64,000 nucleotides of DNA from Nitrospirota bacterium (GCA_016936655.1 JAFGXL010000021.1:62001-126000); one strand, 5' to 3'. Counted from the first letter of the stretch, positions 1 to 8,515 are shown. A program made the numbers and translations. The notes: generated by a model from the letters alone, not told the origin.

Positions 1-394
1 TTATGCCTATGTCTACTGCAATAAGCACAGCCTCGCCGTCATACCCTTCGAGCTTCACATCCTTTGCTCTAACAACAGTCGCGCCGTTTGCGTCAACAAT
101 CTGCTTGTTGATCAGATCCCTCTGTGCAAGCAGATCATTCTCATCCTCTTCGTATGGCGTTAGTTCTTCAGATGAAAGGTAGCTTGATATGATGCGCCTG
201 TTAAAGAGCGCAAGCTGCTCCCAAAGGATCTTGTACTGATGGTGTTTTTTTTCGATGATTAGCGCGGCTATTCTTGGCAGCGGGTCGCCTTTTACAACGA
301 TAACATCCCTGACCCTGCCGAGCACATCACCCTTTGGATCAAGAACAGGCTTCTTCACAACCTCGCTGATAAAAAGCTCTCCGAATAGAGGCAT
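1..394 (-). CDS. PRC-barrel / MgtE N-terminal-like protein (partial, 3' end missing)
   Basis: The first 131 residues are visible, starting at the ATG that ends at 394; the rest lies beyond base 1. The start MPLFGELFISEVVKKPVLDP followed by GDVLGRVRDVIVVKGDPLPRI is typical of a PRC-barrel domain. In environmental bacteria such a domain often precedes MgtE-N and CBS domains in magnesium-transporter-like proteins; that continuation is inferred, since those domains would be outside the window. There is no good Shine-Dalgarno. A TATACT box (403-408) lies 8 bases before the ATG, so the leader would be very short. Family assignment is moderate. Confidence 0.6.
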   Translation of the reverse strand, partial: MPLFGELFISEVVKKPVLDPKGDVLGRVRDVIVVKGDPLPRIAALIIEKKHHQYKILWEQLALFNRRIISSYLSSEELTPYEEDENDLLAQRDLINKQIVDANGATVVRAKDVKLEGYDGEAVLIAVDIGI

Positions 395-468
395 AGCGCT
401 TTAGTATATCCTATCAGCAGAGGTTTGAGAAACCTAAAACATCAGAATATCATCTTTAAAATGAATAT

Positions 469-1374
469 TTAATTCGCAACATCAGGCTCAAAGAAGAGCC
501 ATCTCACCTCTGGGAATGTCTGTTTGAAATGGACTTCTACCCGATTCATATCATCAATCAGCTTTTTTGCGCTCTCTGACTCGCTCATCCTCACCTTTGC
601 AGAGACCATAAGCTCCTGCCCGAGTTGCAGCGTAATCAGTGAATATAGTTCTGAAATCTCAGGCTGGTCACTTATAAACTTTTTCATTGATTCTACTGTG
701 TCAGGGTCCGCGCTCTCTCCTATAAGCAGACTCTTCACCTCAATGCTCAGCACAACAGCAACAAGCACCAGCACAACGCCGATCGCTATTGTTCCCAATG
801 CATCATAAATAGGGTTTGAAGTTATGATTGTCAGAAGCACTGCAAAAAATGCGAGCACAAGACCGACAAGAGCTGCTATATCTTCGCCAACAACAACTAT
901 AAGCTCGCTCTGCCTGCTCGACCTAAACCATTTGAACAATGAACGCCTGCCCTGCACCTTTCGCACCTCTGTAAGCGCAGCGTTCAGAGAGAAGATTTCG
1001 AGTATTATCGCAACTCCAAGCACGCCAACAGCAACCCATGGAGCATTCGGCATTTCAGGACTCTGGAGTTTATGCACTCCTTCGTAGATCGAGAATATAC
1101 CACCCATGCTGAAGAGCATCAGCGCCACAATAAATGACCAAAAATAGATAGCCTTGCCATAACCGAGCGGATGATCCTGTGTTGTAGGTCGCTTTGCTCT
1201 TTTTAGCCCAAGCAGAAGCAGCAGCTGATTTGCTGAATCAGCAAATGAGTGTATTGCCTCGGCAAGCATTGCTCCGGATTTTGTGTACCATGCAGCAGCG
1301 CTTTTTGCGATAGCAATACCGAGATTCGCACCAAGCGCGTAAAATATAGCCTTTACAGATCCATTTGCAGACAT
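469..1374 (-). CDS. Cation diffusion facilitator (CDF) family transporter
   Basis: A 301-residue CDF protein, expected to sit in the inner membrane and export divalent metal (zinc-type ions) against protons. It shows the usual multi-helix core. Helix 2 carries the metal-site motif HSFAD (H42, D46). In the fifth helix the usual second HxxxD-type site reads EDIAA (E164, D165), as in the ZnT9-like branch, so metal specificity may differ from classical zinc exporters. The C-terminal half (about 205-301) is a soluble domain ending EVRWLFFEPDVAN. The ATG is preceded by AGGAGG at good spacing. It lies just downstream of carB on the same strand but behind a terminator, so it probably has its own promoter or depends on read-through. 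The family is clear; the metal is not. Confidence 0.9.
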   Translation of the reverse strand: MSANGSVKAIFYALGANLGIAIAKSAAAWYTKSGAMLAEAIHSFADSANQLLLLLGLKRAKRPTTQDHPLGYGKAIYFWSFIVALMLFSMGGIFSIYEGVHKLQSPEMPNAPWVAVGVLGVAIILEIFSLNAALTEVRKVQGRRSLFKWFRSSRQSELIVVVGEDIAALVGLVLAFFAVLLTIITSNPIYDALGTIAIGVVLVLVAVVLSIEVKSLLIGESADPDTVESMKKFISDQPEISELYSLITLQLGQELMVSAKVRMSESESAKKLIDDMNRVEVHFKQTFPEVRWLFFEPDVAN

Positions 1375-1383
1375 GTTTCCTCC

Positions 1384-1423
1384 TAAAAAAATCTCTCCCC
1401 GGTTGTTAAAACGGAGAGAGATT
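1384..1423 (-). terminator. Intrinsic terminator after carB
   Basis: A 12-base-pair stem with one mismatch (arms 1390-1401 and 1412-1423, 10-base loop) is followed on the minus strand by a run of six T. It sits between the carB stop and the CDF start. The T run abuts the CDF Shine-Dalgarno (AGGAGG at 1379-1384). Confidence 0.85.
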
Positions 1424-1459
1424 CATATACAAAAGTATTAACTCTCACTTTGCCTGAAT

Positions 1460-4400
1460 TTATTTTATATCCTTATGATATGCCTGAAGGGATTTAACCT
1501 CAGACTTGCCTTCCCGCCTTGCTGCTATGCCCTTGGCTGCAGCTACGCTTGCAGCTGTAGTAGTGATATTAAGAACCTTGTACTTAATAGCTGCTTTCCT
1601 TATATATGAATCATCCTCTTTTGCTGTCTGGCCGCCCGGCGTATTTATAACGAGCTGCACTTCCTTGTTCTTTATGGCATCAACAACATTCGGTCTGCCC
1701 TGGCCAACTTTTAGTACAAGCTTTGTCTCTATGCCATGCTTGGCAAGAAATGCGCTTGTGCCTTCTGTTGCCATAATGCCAAACCCAAGGTCTCTGAATC
1801 TGCGAGCTGCCTCAACTATGCCGGGCTTGTCCTTGTCAGCGGCAGTTATCAGAACATTGCCCTCAACCGGCAGTGATGCCTGTGTAGCTTCCTGCGATTT
1901 GAAGTATGCCATGCCAAAACTGCTTGCCATGCCGAGCACTTCTCCTGTTGAGCGCATCTCAGAACCGAGAACAGGATCAACCTCAGGGAACATATTAAAT
2001 GGGAAGACAGCTTCTTTTACCCCGAAATGCGGAAATGTCTTTCTCTTCAGATTAAGCTCACTCAGCTTTTTACCAAGTATAACCTCTGTTGCATAGCGTG
2101 CCATCGGCACATTGCAAACCTTTGATACAATAGGAACTGTTCTGGATGCGCGGGGGTTTGCCTCGAGTATGTAAACTGTGTCGTTCGCTATCGCATACTG
2201 GATATTCATAAGACCAACAACATTCAGCTCCATAGCGATTTTTCTTGTATATTCATAAATTGTCTCTACGTGTTTGTGCGGTATACTGACAGGTGGTATC
2301 ACGCAAGCCGAGTCTCCGGAGTGTACGCCCGCAAGCTCTATATGTTCCATAACAGCAGGTACAAAAGCATCTGTGCCGTCAGAGATAGCATCTGCCTCTG
2401 CCTCTATTGCATCTTCAAGAAATTTGTCTATGAGTATTGGCCTCTCAGGAGACACATCAACAGCTGCTGCCATATACTGTTCGAGCATGCTGTCATTCAG
2501 AACCACCTCCATCGCGCGTCCGCCAAGAACATAGGATGGCCGCACCATGAGCGGATAACCGATTTTTGCAGCTATTCCAAGTGCCTCATCAAGATTGCTC
2601 GCCATTCCTGACTCTGGCTGCGGAATGCCGAGCTTCTTCATTATCTTGCGGAATCTGTCGCGGTCTTCAGCAAGGTCTATTGTGTCTGGTGTAGTGCCTA
2701 GAACTTTTACGCCTGCCTTCTCTAACTCGCTGGCTATATTGAGCGGTGTCTGTCCGCCGAACTGAACAACAACCCCCTCAGGCTTTTCCTTTTCATATAT
2801 GCTCAGAACATCCTCGACTGTGAGAGGTTCAAAATAGAGCTTATCGGATGTGTCGTAGTCAGTTGATACTGTCTCAGGGTTGCAGTTGACCATTATAGAC
2901 TCAAGCCCGGCATCGCGTATGGCAAATGCAGCATGCACACAGCAGTAGTCAAACTCTATGCCCTGTCCTATTCTATTTGGGCCTCCGCCAAGCACCATTA
3001 TCTTTTTTCTGCTGCTTACCGGCACCTTGTCTAATGAATTGTATGTGGAGTAGTAGTAAGATGCGTTGTTTACGCCGCTGACAGGCACAGGCTCCCATGC
3101 CTCTGAAATGCCAAGCCCGAGGCGCTGCTTTCTGAGATCAGCTTCTGCACACCCTATCAGCTTTGCTATATATTTATCCGCAAAACCGTCTTTTTTTGCC
3201 TGTTTGAGCAAACCATCTGGCAGCATACTGCCTTTATGCTTAAGTATCTCCTCTTCGAGCTGAACAAGTTCCTTCATCTGCTGTATGAACCATGCTTTGA
3301 TATGCGTTTTTTCATGCAGCTCCTGTATGTCAGCACCTTTTCTTAAAGCTTCATACATTATGAACTGGCGTTCGCTTGTAGGCATGCCGAGCATCTGCAT
3401 AAGCTCCTGTAAGCTCTTTTTATTAAAATCTTTTGCAAAACCGAGTCCATATCGGCCTATTTCCAAAGAGCGTATAGCCTTCTGAAATGCCTCTTTATAA
3501 TTTTTTCCGAGACTCATAACCTCGCCGACAGCTCTCATCTGCGTGCCGAGTCTGTCTTCAACGCCTTTGAACTTTTCGAATGCCCATCGTGCGAATTTGA
3601 CAACAACATAATCGCCTGAAGGCGTATACTTTTCGAGTGAGCCGTCGCGCCAGTATGGTATTTCATCAAGTGTAAGGCCTCCGGCAAGAAGAGCTGATAC
3701 AAAAGCGATCGGCAGTCCAGTAGCCTTTGATGCAAGCGCTGATGATCTGGATGTGCGCGGATTGATTTCTATAATAACTACGCGGCCTGTTTTTGGATCA
3801 TGCGCAAATTGCACATTTGTGCCGCCTATGACTCCTATAGACTCTACTATTTTATAAGCATAGTCCTGAAGTTTTTTCTGCAGATCCTTTTCTATTGTCA
3901 GCATAGGAGCCGTACAATATGAATCTCCTGTATGCACACCCATGGCGTCCACATTTTCGATGTAGCAGACAGTTATCATCTGGTTTTTTGAGTCTCTCAT
4001 AACCTCAAGCTCAAGCTCTTCCCAGCCCAGTACAGACTCTTCGACCATTACCTGACCTACAAGGCTGGCAGCAATGCCTCTGGCAGCAATAGTACGAAGT
4101 TCTTCAACATTGTAGACAAGGCCTCCGCCTGTGCCGCCCATTGTATATGCAGGACGGATAACTACTGGATAACCCAATATTTCTGCAATCTTTTCGGCAT
4201 CCTCAACATTATTTACTATCTCGCTCTTTGGCATATCAATGCCGAGTTTGCGCATGGTTTCTTTAAATGCGAGCCTGTCTTCACCGCGCTCTATCGCATC
4301 AATATCAACACCGATCACTTTTACGCCATACTTTTTGAGAATGCCCTGCTTTGCGAGTTCTGAAGAGAGGTTAAGTCCTGTCTGTCCGCCTAAATTAGGC

Positions 4401-4660
4401 AGCAGCGCATCCGGCCTTTCAGCCTCAATAATTTCTGTGAGCACTTTTACATTGAGAGGTTCGATATATGTTGTGTCCGCTGTGCCGGGGTCTGTCATAA
4501 TGGTTGCTGGATTTGAATTTACAAGCACAATCTTATAGCCAAGAGATCTTAACGCCTTGCATGCCTGTGTGCCTGAATAGTCGAATTCACACGCCTGCCC
4601 AATTATGATCGGACCAGATCCGATTATCAGTATCTTATTGATATCTTTGCGTTTTGGCAT
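1460..4660 (-). CDS. carB: Carbamoyl-phosphate synthase large subunit
   Basis: A 1066-residue protein of full family length. It makes carbamoyl phosphate from ammonia (delivered by the CarA glutaminase), bicarbonate and two ATP, for pyrimidine and arginine synthesis in the cytoplasm. Two homologous ATP-grasp halves are evident: the first begins MPKRKDINKILIIGSGPIII, and the second restarts near residue 556 with KIMVLGGGPNRIGQGIEFDY. The C-terminal MGS-like allosteric domain (from about 940, VLITAADKDKPGIVEAARRF) is present. The ATG at 4660 has a strong upstream AGGAGG. No carA lies next to it in this window, so carAB is not an adjacent pair here. A terminator follows the gene. Confidence 0.98.
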   Translation of the reverse strand: MPKRKDINKILIIGSGPIIIGQACEFDYSGTQACKALRSLGYKIVLVNSNPATIMTDPGTADTTYIEPLNVKVLTEIIEAERPDALLPNLGGQTGLNLSSELAKQGILKKYGVKVIGVDIDAIERGEDRLAFKETMRKLGIDMPKSEIVNNVEDAEKIAEILGYPVVIRPAYTMGGTGGGLVYNVEELRTIAARGIAASLVGQVMVEESVLGWEELELEVMRDSKNQMITVCYIENVDAMGVHTGDSYCTAPMLTIEKDLQKKLQDYAYKIVESIGVIGGTNVQFAHDPKTGRVVIIEINPRTSRSSALASKATGLPIAFVSALLAGGLTLDEIPYWRDGSLEKYTPSGDYVVVKFARWAFEKFKGVEDRLGTQMRAVGEVMSLGKNYKEAFQKAIRSLEIGRYGLGFAKDFNKKSLQELMQMLGMPTSERQFIMYEALRKGADIQELHEKTHIKAWFIQQMKELVQLEEEILKHKGSMLPDGLLKQAKKDGFADKYIAKLIGCAEADLRKQRLGLGISEAWEPVPVSGVNNASYYYSTYNSLDKVPVSSRKKIMVLGGGPNRIGQGIEFDYCCVHAAFAIRDAGLESIMVNCNPETVSTDYDTSDKLYFEPLTVEDVLSIYEKEKPEGVVVQFGGQTPLNIASELEKAGVKVLGTTPDTIDLAEDRDRFRKIMKKLGIPQPESGMASNLDEALGIAAKIGYPLMVRPSYVLGGRAMEVVLNDSMLEQYMAAAVDVSPERPILIDKFLEDAIEAEADAISDGTDAFVPAVMEHIELAGVHSGDSACVIPPVSIPHKHVETIYEYTRKIAMELNVVGLMNIQYAIANDTVYILEANPRASRTVPIVSKVCNVPMARYATEVILGKKLSELNLKRKTFPHFGVKEAVFPFNMFPEVDPVLGSEMRSTGEVLGMASSFGMAYFKSQEATQASLPVEGNVLITAADKDKPGIVEAARRFRDLGFGIMATEGTSAFLAKHGIETKLVLKVGQGRPNVVDAIKNKEVQLVINTPGGQTAKEDDSYIRKAAIKYKVLNITTTAASVAAAKGIAARREGKSEVKSLQAYHKDIK

Positions 4661-4866
4661 ATTTAAGCCTCCTGTATATTTATATATTGTTTAATTGATA
4701 TGCATTAAGTGACACTTAAAAAAGATAACACAAAGAGTGATTGATTTCACAGCAATTTATTTGCTAACAAGATATTAATTAATCCTTCATATCTCTCTAT
4801 ATTCTTGTAATCCAGCTATCAAAACAGATAACATCAGGCTGACTGTTTTTTAATTAGGGGTTATCC

Positions 4867-5334
4867 ATGATCAAAGTATATGTACCTTTTAAAACAGGCT
4901 TCTGCATCTATCCACTAATCTGTCTGCCTAAAGCAATAAAAGAGACAGCAGAGGAAGCTCCATACTTTATTCATGAACTTGCACATTTCAAAAGGCAGAA
5001 AAAGTATGGAGTGTTTGCATGGTTAGCCAAATATCTGTTCAACAAAAGATTTAGGCTTCAGGAAGAACTGCATGCCTTCCGCTCAGAAATACAATACAAA
5101 TATGCACATGGCCTGTCTGTAAACCGCCAATATTATGCAGCCACCATATCTAACGATTACTTCAAGATATGCACACAAACAGAAGCAGAAGATTTTATTG
5201 ACAAACTGATTTTAAGAGAGGGGAAGATGGTGCCGAAGGCGGGACTCGAACCCGCATGGATTGCTCCACACGCCCCTCAAACGTGCGTGTCTACCAGTTC
5301 CACCACTTCGGCATTTCCCAAAACTAAGGAGTAA
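4867..5334 (+). CDS. Small HELAH-motif protein running into a tRNA gene
   Basis: I do not recognise a named family. The N-terminal ~118 residues look like a real protein: [20 protein letters not shown], then [13 protein letters not shown] with an HExxH zinc-binding-like motif, then [10 protein letters not shown], whose acidic residue could be a third ligand as in gluzincin-type peptidases. A Shine-Dalgarno-like AGGGG lies before the ATG. From about residue 121 the reading frame crosses the antisense of tRNA-Leu (GLEPAW and following), so the last ~35 residues are read-through of tRNA sequence. This suggests that the native 3' end was lost, or that the true gene ends in a fragment. Peptidase activity is only inferred from the motif. 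Confidence 0.5.
   Translation: MIKVYVPFKTGFCIYPLICLPKAIKETAEEAPYFIHELAHFKRQKKYGVFAWLAKYLFNKRFRLQEELHAFRSEIQYKYAHGLSVNRQYYAATISNDYFKICTQTEAEDFIDKLILREGKMVPKAGLEPAWIAPHAPQTCVSTSSTTSAFPKTKE
5228..5313 (-). tRNA. tRNA-Leu (anticodon GAG)
   Basis: An 86-base minus-strand cloverleaf with encoded CCA. The acceptor arm TGCCGAA pairs with TTCGGCA. A D arm, a long class II variable arm (TGGAGCAATCCA) and the T arm GCGGG/CCCGC with loop TTCGAGT are visible. The anticodon loop is TTGAGGG, giving GAG, which reads CUC/CUU leucine codons. A good promoter lies 23 bases upstream. Confidence 0.95.
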
Positions 5335-5336
5335 TA

Positions 5337-5366
5337 AATATAACAGCTACACCACAATGTTTTCAA
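5337..5366 (-). promoter_or_regulatory. Sigma-70-type promoter of tRNA-Leu
   Basis: On the minus strand TTGAAA (5361-5366), an 18-base spacer and TATATT (5337-5342) end 23 bases before the 5' end of the tRNA. Spacing and position fit a housekeeping promoter. Confidence 0.6.
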
Positions 5367-5405
5367 GAGCTTTGGCTGTTTTTAAGAATTTATTCGATCA
5401 TCAGA

Positions 5406-6068
5406 TCAGCTGCGAGCGTCATAAACTGCATCAAGCGCATAAACCAGAGACTTGCAATGCCGTTTGAAGTAGTATTTGATCTTTTCCCAATCCATTTCCC
5501 TGCCAGTTAGATACTCAGGATCATAATCACTCTCAGCATCACCAAAATATACCAGCGACTTGCCTATGTGTATAGAATTGATGCGTTCCCTGCCATAGCG
5601 CTCCGCCATATTGGCTGCAATCGAACCTATCGGGGTTTGCTGAAGTATACAGTAGAGGTCAACAAAATCCCTCTTTGTTCCTCGCTGACTTATTGCGATA
5701 ATCTTCATCGAGGCGATATCAAGAACTCCTGCGATCAACAGTCCCCGATACTTAACCGGCTCTGCCTTGAATGGATACGGATAATTGAAAAGCGAGAATT
5801 TTACTCCATCAATAGTTGCGACCAGATGACTGTTGCTCTGATCCAGAATCTTCATCGGCAGTTCAAGTCGGCTTAACTCAAAAAGCAGCTTGTCTACTGA
5901 AAATGTCATCGCACTGAAAAAATCGAGATCAACAGATACGCGATGCCCCAGATGCAGGGCAAGAGCAGTGCCGCCCGCAAGTACAGCATCATATTGATTC
6001 ACCAATGGCGCAACTTTTTCAGCGATAAGCCACCCTTTTTCAGAAAAACATTTATCCTGCATATTCAT
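5406..6068 (-). CDS. AbiEii/AbiGii-type nucleotidyltransferase toxin
   Basis: About 220 residues. The signature VLAGGTALALHLGHRVSVDLDFF (about residues 32-54 from the ATG) is the G-G-T and D-x-D nucleotidyltransferase motif of the AbiEii family. These toxins form type IV-like toxin-antitoxin and abortive-infection systems, some of them modifying tRNA 3' ends. FVDLYCILQ further on is also typical of the family. The longest frame starts at TTG 6071, but ATG at 6068 (or 6062) next to an AAGG sequence is more likely. The gene overlaps the end of the upstream DUF6922 gene by 17 bases, the arrangement expected for a co-translated pair. The substrate is unknown. Confidence 0.85.
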   Translation of the reverse strand: MNMQDKCFSEKGWLIAEKVAPLVNQYDAVLAGGTALALHLGHRVSVDLDFFSAMTFSVDKLLFELSRLELPMKILDQSNSHLVATIDGVKFSLFNYPYPFKAEPVKYRGLLIAGVLDIASMKIIAISQRGTKRDFVDLYCILQQTPIGSIAANMAERYGRERINSIHIGKSLVYFGDAESDYDPEYLTGREMDWEKIKYYFKRHCKSLVYALDAVYDARS

Positions 6069-6441
6069 CAACCTTATACCAAAGCCGCCAGAAATTTCGC
6101 GACTTGTCAGAAATATTTCTGGAAGTCAGCAGCACCTCCACAATCTTTGCTCCAGGGTATGTCATCTGCATCCACTCCACAGCCTGCATATCCCCAAGCT
6201 CCAGAATCCTTGTTATTATGCTGCGCGCATGTTTTCTTATCTGAATATTTTTTAACGCAGTATCCCAAAAGAGCGGGGCTAATCTTTCTGGGATGGCTTT
6301 CTGATCATCATTTATCTGCCCAAGCTTTGATACCACTGGATCATCAACATCACCAATATATCTCTGCCTCACCACACTGCCTTCCAGAGCAGAGAGATAT
6401 GCATACTGTCTTTGTCCTCTTTTTTTATAAACTATACTCAC
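6052..6441 (-). CDS. DUF6922-like partner (putative antitoxin) of the AbiEii toxin
   Basis: 129 residues from GTG 6441. The core LFWDTALKNIQIRKHARSII..RILELGDMQAVEW..SRNFWRLWY resembles DUF6922 proteins, which commonly precede AbiEii nucleotidyltransferases and probably act as antitoxin or DNA-binding regulator (inference). The N-terminus KRGQRQYAYLSALEG..QRYIGDV is a small beta-rich segment. A longer TTG-initiated frame (6459) exists but starts inside a perfect palindrome. The GTG lies six bases after a TATAAT box with no Shine-Dalgarno, which argues for GTG and a leaderless mRNA. Confidence 0.7.
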   Translation of the reverse strand: MSIVYKKRGQRQYAYLSALEGSVVRQRYIGDVDDPVVSKLGQINDDQKAIPERLAPLFWDTALKNIQIRKHARSIITRILELGDMQAVEWMQMTYPGAKIVEVLLTSRNISDKSRNFWRLWYKVDEYAG

Positions 6442-6447
6442 ACAAAT

Positions 6448-6472
6448 ATTATACCACAAATATTGTGGTATA
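6448..6472 (-). promoter_or_regulatory. Promoter and palindromic operator of the AbiEii operon
   Basis: A perfect palindrome, TATACCACAA then three bases then TTGTGGTATA (6450-6472), overlaps a minus-strand TATAAT (-10; 6448-6453). Six bases separate the box from the GTG start. The layout suggests autorepression by a DNA-binding antitoxin. The -35 match is poor. Confidence 0.6.
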
Positions 6473-6485
6473 AAGATTGTGTTCG

Positions 6486-7085
6486 TTATCTCTTGTTTTT
6501 AAAACAGAAAACCTGAGAAACCCTGCTGAAAGCATCAAAATCAATCCCTTCCAGTTCGAGCAATGTCCTCTTCATATCCAGACCGCCGAGGTATCCTCCA
6601 AGGTTCAGGTCAGAGCTTACAACCCTGTGACAGGGAATTACTATTGGAAAGGGATTCCTGGCAAGTGCACTGCCTGTAGCACGGACAGCCTTTGGCCTGC
6701 CGATACATTCAGCAATGCGTTGATATGTGCTTACGCGCCCGTAAGGAATGTCAAAGTTTGTTTTAAGAACCTGTTGCTGAAAGGCTGAACATTGATCTAG
6801 CCGCAGGTTATCAAGCAGAAATCTGATCTTTTCACCTGACAGGTATGCGGATATTTGTGCTGCGAGCTCATCCACCTCAATGCATGAGGAGAATAGTGAG
6901 TCAGGATAATGCTGCTTAACAATCTGACCGGCTGTAATATCCGGCCTCGAGATGAGTATGCGGTCTACCATCACACAGCCTTGATGCCTTGACCACATAA
7001 TAGCTATCCGGTCAAATTGAGTATCCAACAAATAGTGGAATAAGATAGTGTTATATTTCCTCATAAGAATATACTTTTGCAGCAT
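6486..7085 (-). CDS. ogt: Methylated-DNA--[protein]-cysteine S-methyltransferase
   Basis: A 199-residue suicide DNA-repair protein that transfers an alkyl group from O6-alkylguanine to its own cysteine. The active-site motif PCHRV is present (C152), preceded by the helix-turn-helix segment IPYGRVSTYQRIAECIGRPKAVRATGSAL and followed by GGYLGGLDMKRTLLELEG. An N-terminal ribonuclease-like domain precedes it. The N-terminus (MLQKYILMRKYN) is weakly defined; a second in-frame ATG at residue 8 is possible. It lies between mrr and the toxin-antitoxin pair on the same strand, in an accessory patch. Confidence 0.95.
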   Translation of the reverse strand: MLQKYILMRKYNTILFHYLLDTQFDRIAIMWSRHQGCVMVDRILISRPDITAGQIVKQHYPDSLFSSCIEVDELAAQISAYLSGEKIRFLLDNLRLDQCSAFQQQVLKTNFDIPYGRVSTYQRIAECIGRPKAVRATGSALARNPFPIVIPCHRVVSSDLNLGGYLGGLDMKRTLLELEGIDFDAFSRVSQVFCFKNKR

Positions 7086-7114
7086 AACCTAACTTTCCAG
7101 CGCTGATTTGTACT

Positions 7115-8041
7115 CTACGAAGCTTCATCAAAATAGTCGGCATCAATTTTTTTAACCGGATAAAACGATACCACAGACACTCCTACATCATGCTCGATCA
7201 TTAAATTCGTAAGATGCTCGCCATCTATTAAAATAATCTTGCTGCTTATTTGTGAAACATAATTTTTTGCATCTGGTGTAAACCTTGATGTTGTTATGAA
7301 TATGCCTTTGGTCGCTTTTTGAGCCTGCAGCGCTCCGACAAATTGCATTATATCCGGCCTGCCAACCGAGTTATTATCCCATCGCTTAGCCTGTATATAC
7401 ACTACATCAAGTCCGAGCCTGTCTTCTTTGATTATGCCATCTATGCCGCCGTCTCCACTCTTGCCTATAGCCCTGCCGGCATCTATACGTGATCCGCCAT
7501 ACCCCATCTTTACCAGTAGATCCACAACTATGCGCTCGAAAAAAAAGGGTGAAATCAGTTTTAGTTTGTTCAGCAGCTCTTCTGACAATTCACCACGTAA
7601 ATTCTCATAAGCGTTTTCAAGAGTCTCCAATGGCGTTGCGCTTATTAGGTTTGGAGTATCGTGTTGGTCAGACTTATCTCCGCTTCTTGTCCCCTTTCGA
7701 TTTTGAAACTCTATAAATTCTGGATACTGCTTTAGAAGTTTAACATCTATTCGTTCGGGGTTCTTGTTTAGCAAATCTGCCCCACGAGGTGTTATTTGAT
7801 AGTACCCTCTTTTGGTCGCACTCAACAGGCCGGCTTTTTTCATATATGTTGACGCCCAGCCTACTCTATTGGAAAATGTTGATTGTATGCCGCTGGGCAG
7901 CATTTCTTTAAGGTCTTCATCTGACAATCTGAATTCTTTAGCAAGAGCATCAACAGCTTCACCTGTAGTAATTTCCTCTTTTCGTTCTCCAGAAAATTTA
8001 AGAAGTGGCAGCATTAGACTCTGGTAGTCCGGGATAGGCAT
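7115..8041 (-). CDS. mrr: Mrr-type restriction endonuclease
   Basis: 308 residues. The N-terminal half is a winged-helix Mrr_N domain (GEAVDALAKEF..GWASTYMKKAGLL..GYYQITPRG). The C-terminal half is the Mrr catalytic domain of the PD-(D/E)xK fold, with FFERIVVDLLVKMGYGG, GDGGIDGII (D201) and YIQAKRW (Q217, K219), the QxK variant expected for Mrr. Such proteins cleave methylated foreign DNA (type IV restriction). No methyltransferase or specificity gene is adjacent, consistent with a stand-alone enzyme. The ATG is preceded by AAAGGAG. It probably starts a minus-strand run mrr-ogt-toxin/antitoxin. Confidence 0.93.
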   Translation of the reverse strand: MPIPDYQSLMLPLLKFSGERKEEITTGEAVDALAKEFRLSDEDLKEMLPSGIQSTFSNRVGWASTYMKKAGLLSATKRGYYQITPRGADLLNKNPERIDVKLLKQYPEFIEFQNRKGTRSGDKSDQHDTPNLISATPLETLENAYENLRGELSEELLNKLKLISPFFFERIVVDLLVKMGYGGSRIDAGRAIGKSGDGGIDGIIKEDRLGLDVVYIQAKRWDNNSVGRPDIMQFVGALQAQKATKGIFITTSRFTPDAKNYVSQISSKIILIDGEHLTNLMIEHDVGVSVVSFYPVKKIDADYFDEAS

Positions 8042-8171
8042 GAGAAAATCTCCTTTAAATCAGATTATTTGCAATCCTGTTATCTCACAAAATATAGCAT
8101 ACTCAAATGCCTTTCAGGTTAAACTTTGTAACATTTTAACTGATGCCGATTTTTCTAAAATAATTATAAAT

Positions 8172-8200
8172 TTGACATGCTGTAGCCCTGTGGATACAAT
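8172..8200 (+). promoter_or_regulatory. Promoter giving a leaderless mRNA (HigA-like gene)
   Basis: TTGACA (8172-8177), a 17-base spacer and TACAAT (8195-8200) form a near-consensus promoter. The ATG begins only five bases after the -10 box, so transcription should start at or beside the A of the ATG. Confidence 0.8.
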
Positions 8201-8205
8201 ATATT

Positions 8206-8505
8206 ATGAAAAAAACAAAAATTACACGTTATGACATCGCAGAACACCTTCGCACCCAAGAAGAGATGGCTGCTTATCTTGAAGCCTGCCTTGAGGATGC
8301 AAATGGGGATGCAGCATTCATCGCAAAAGCCCTTGGTGACATCGCTCGCGCAAAGGGCATGTCACAAGTAGCACGCGATGCAGGTCTTTCCCGAGAGAGT
8401 CTGTACAAGGCGCTCTCAGGTGAGCGCAGTCCTGGATTCGATACCATACTGAAAGTAATGGCCGCGCTTGGACTGAAACTCCATGCAGAAGCAGCACCCA
8501 ATTAA
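8206..8505 (+). CDS. HigA-like addiction-module antidote protein (orphan)
   Basis: A 99-residue XRE-type DNA-binding protein of the addiction-module antidote family (TIGR02684 type). MTRYDIAEHLRTQEEMAAYL-like opening, DAAFIAKALGDIARAKGMSQVARDAGLSRESLYKALSGERSP (helix-turn-helix, about residues 36-77) and FDTILKVMAALGLKL are characteristic. The usual partner, a RelE/HigB-type toxin just upstream, is absent: 8042-8205 contains only regulatory sequence and Mrr lies beyond, reading the other way. It is therefore an orphan antitoxin or repressor. It reads from a strong promoter with apparent leaderless start. Confidence 0.85.
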   Translation: MKKTKITRYDIAEHLRTQEEMAAYLEACLEDANGDAAFIAKALGDIARAKGMSQVARDAGLSRESLYKALSGERSPGFDTILKVMAALGLKLHAEAAPN

Positions 8506-8515
8506 TTGCAACATT

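Noticed and set aside
5228-5313. tRNA-Leu 3' end as an attachment-site repeat
   Set aside because: No second copy of the tRNA 3' sequence and no integrase were seen in the window, so an att site cannot be called.
6457-6459. TTG at 6459 as start of the DUF6922 gene
   Set aside because: It lies inside the palindrome and upstream of the expected transcription start. GTG 6441 fits better.
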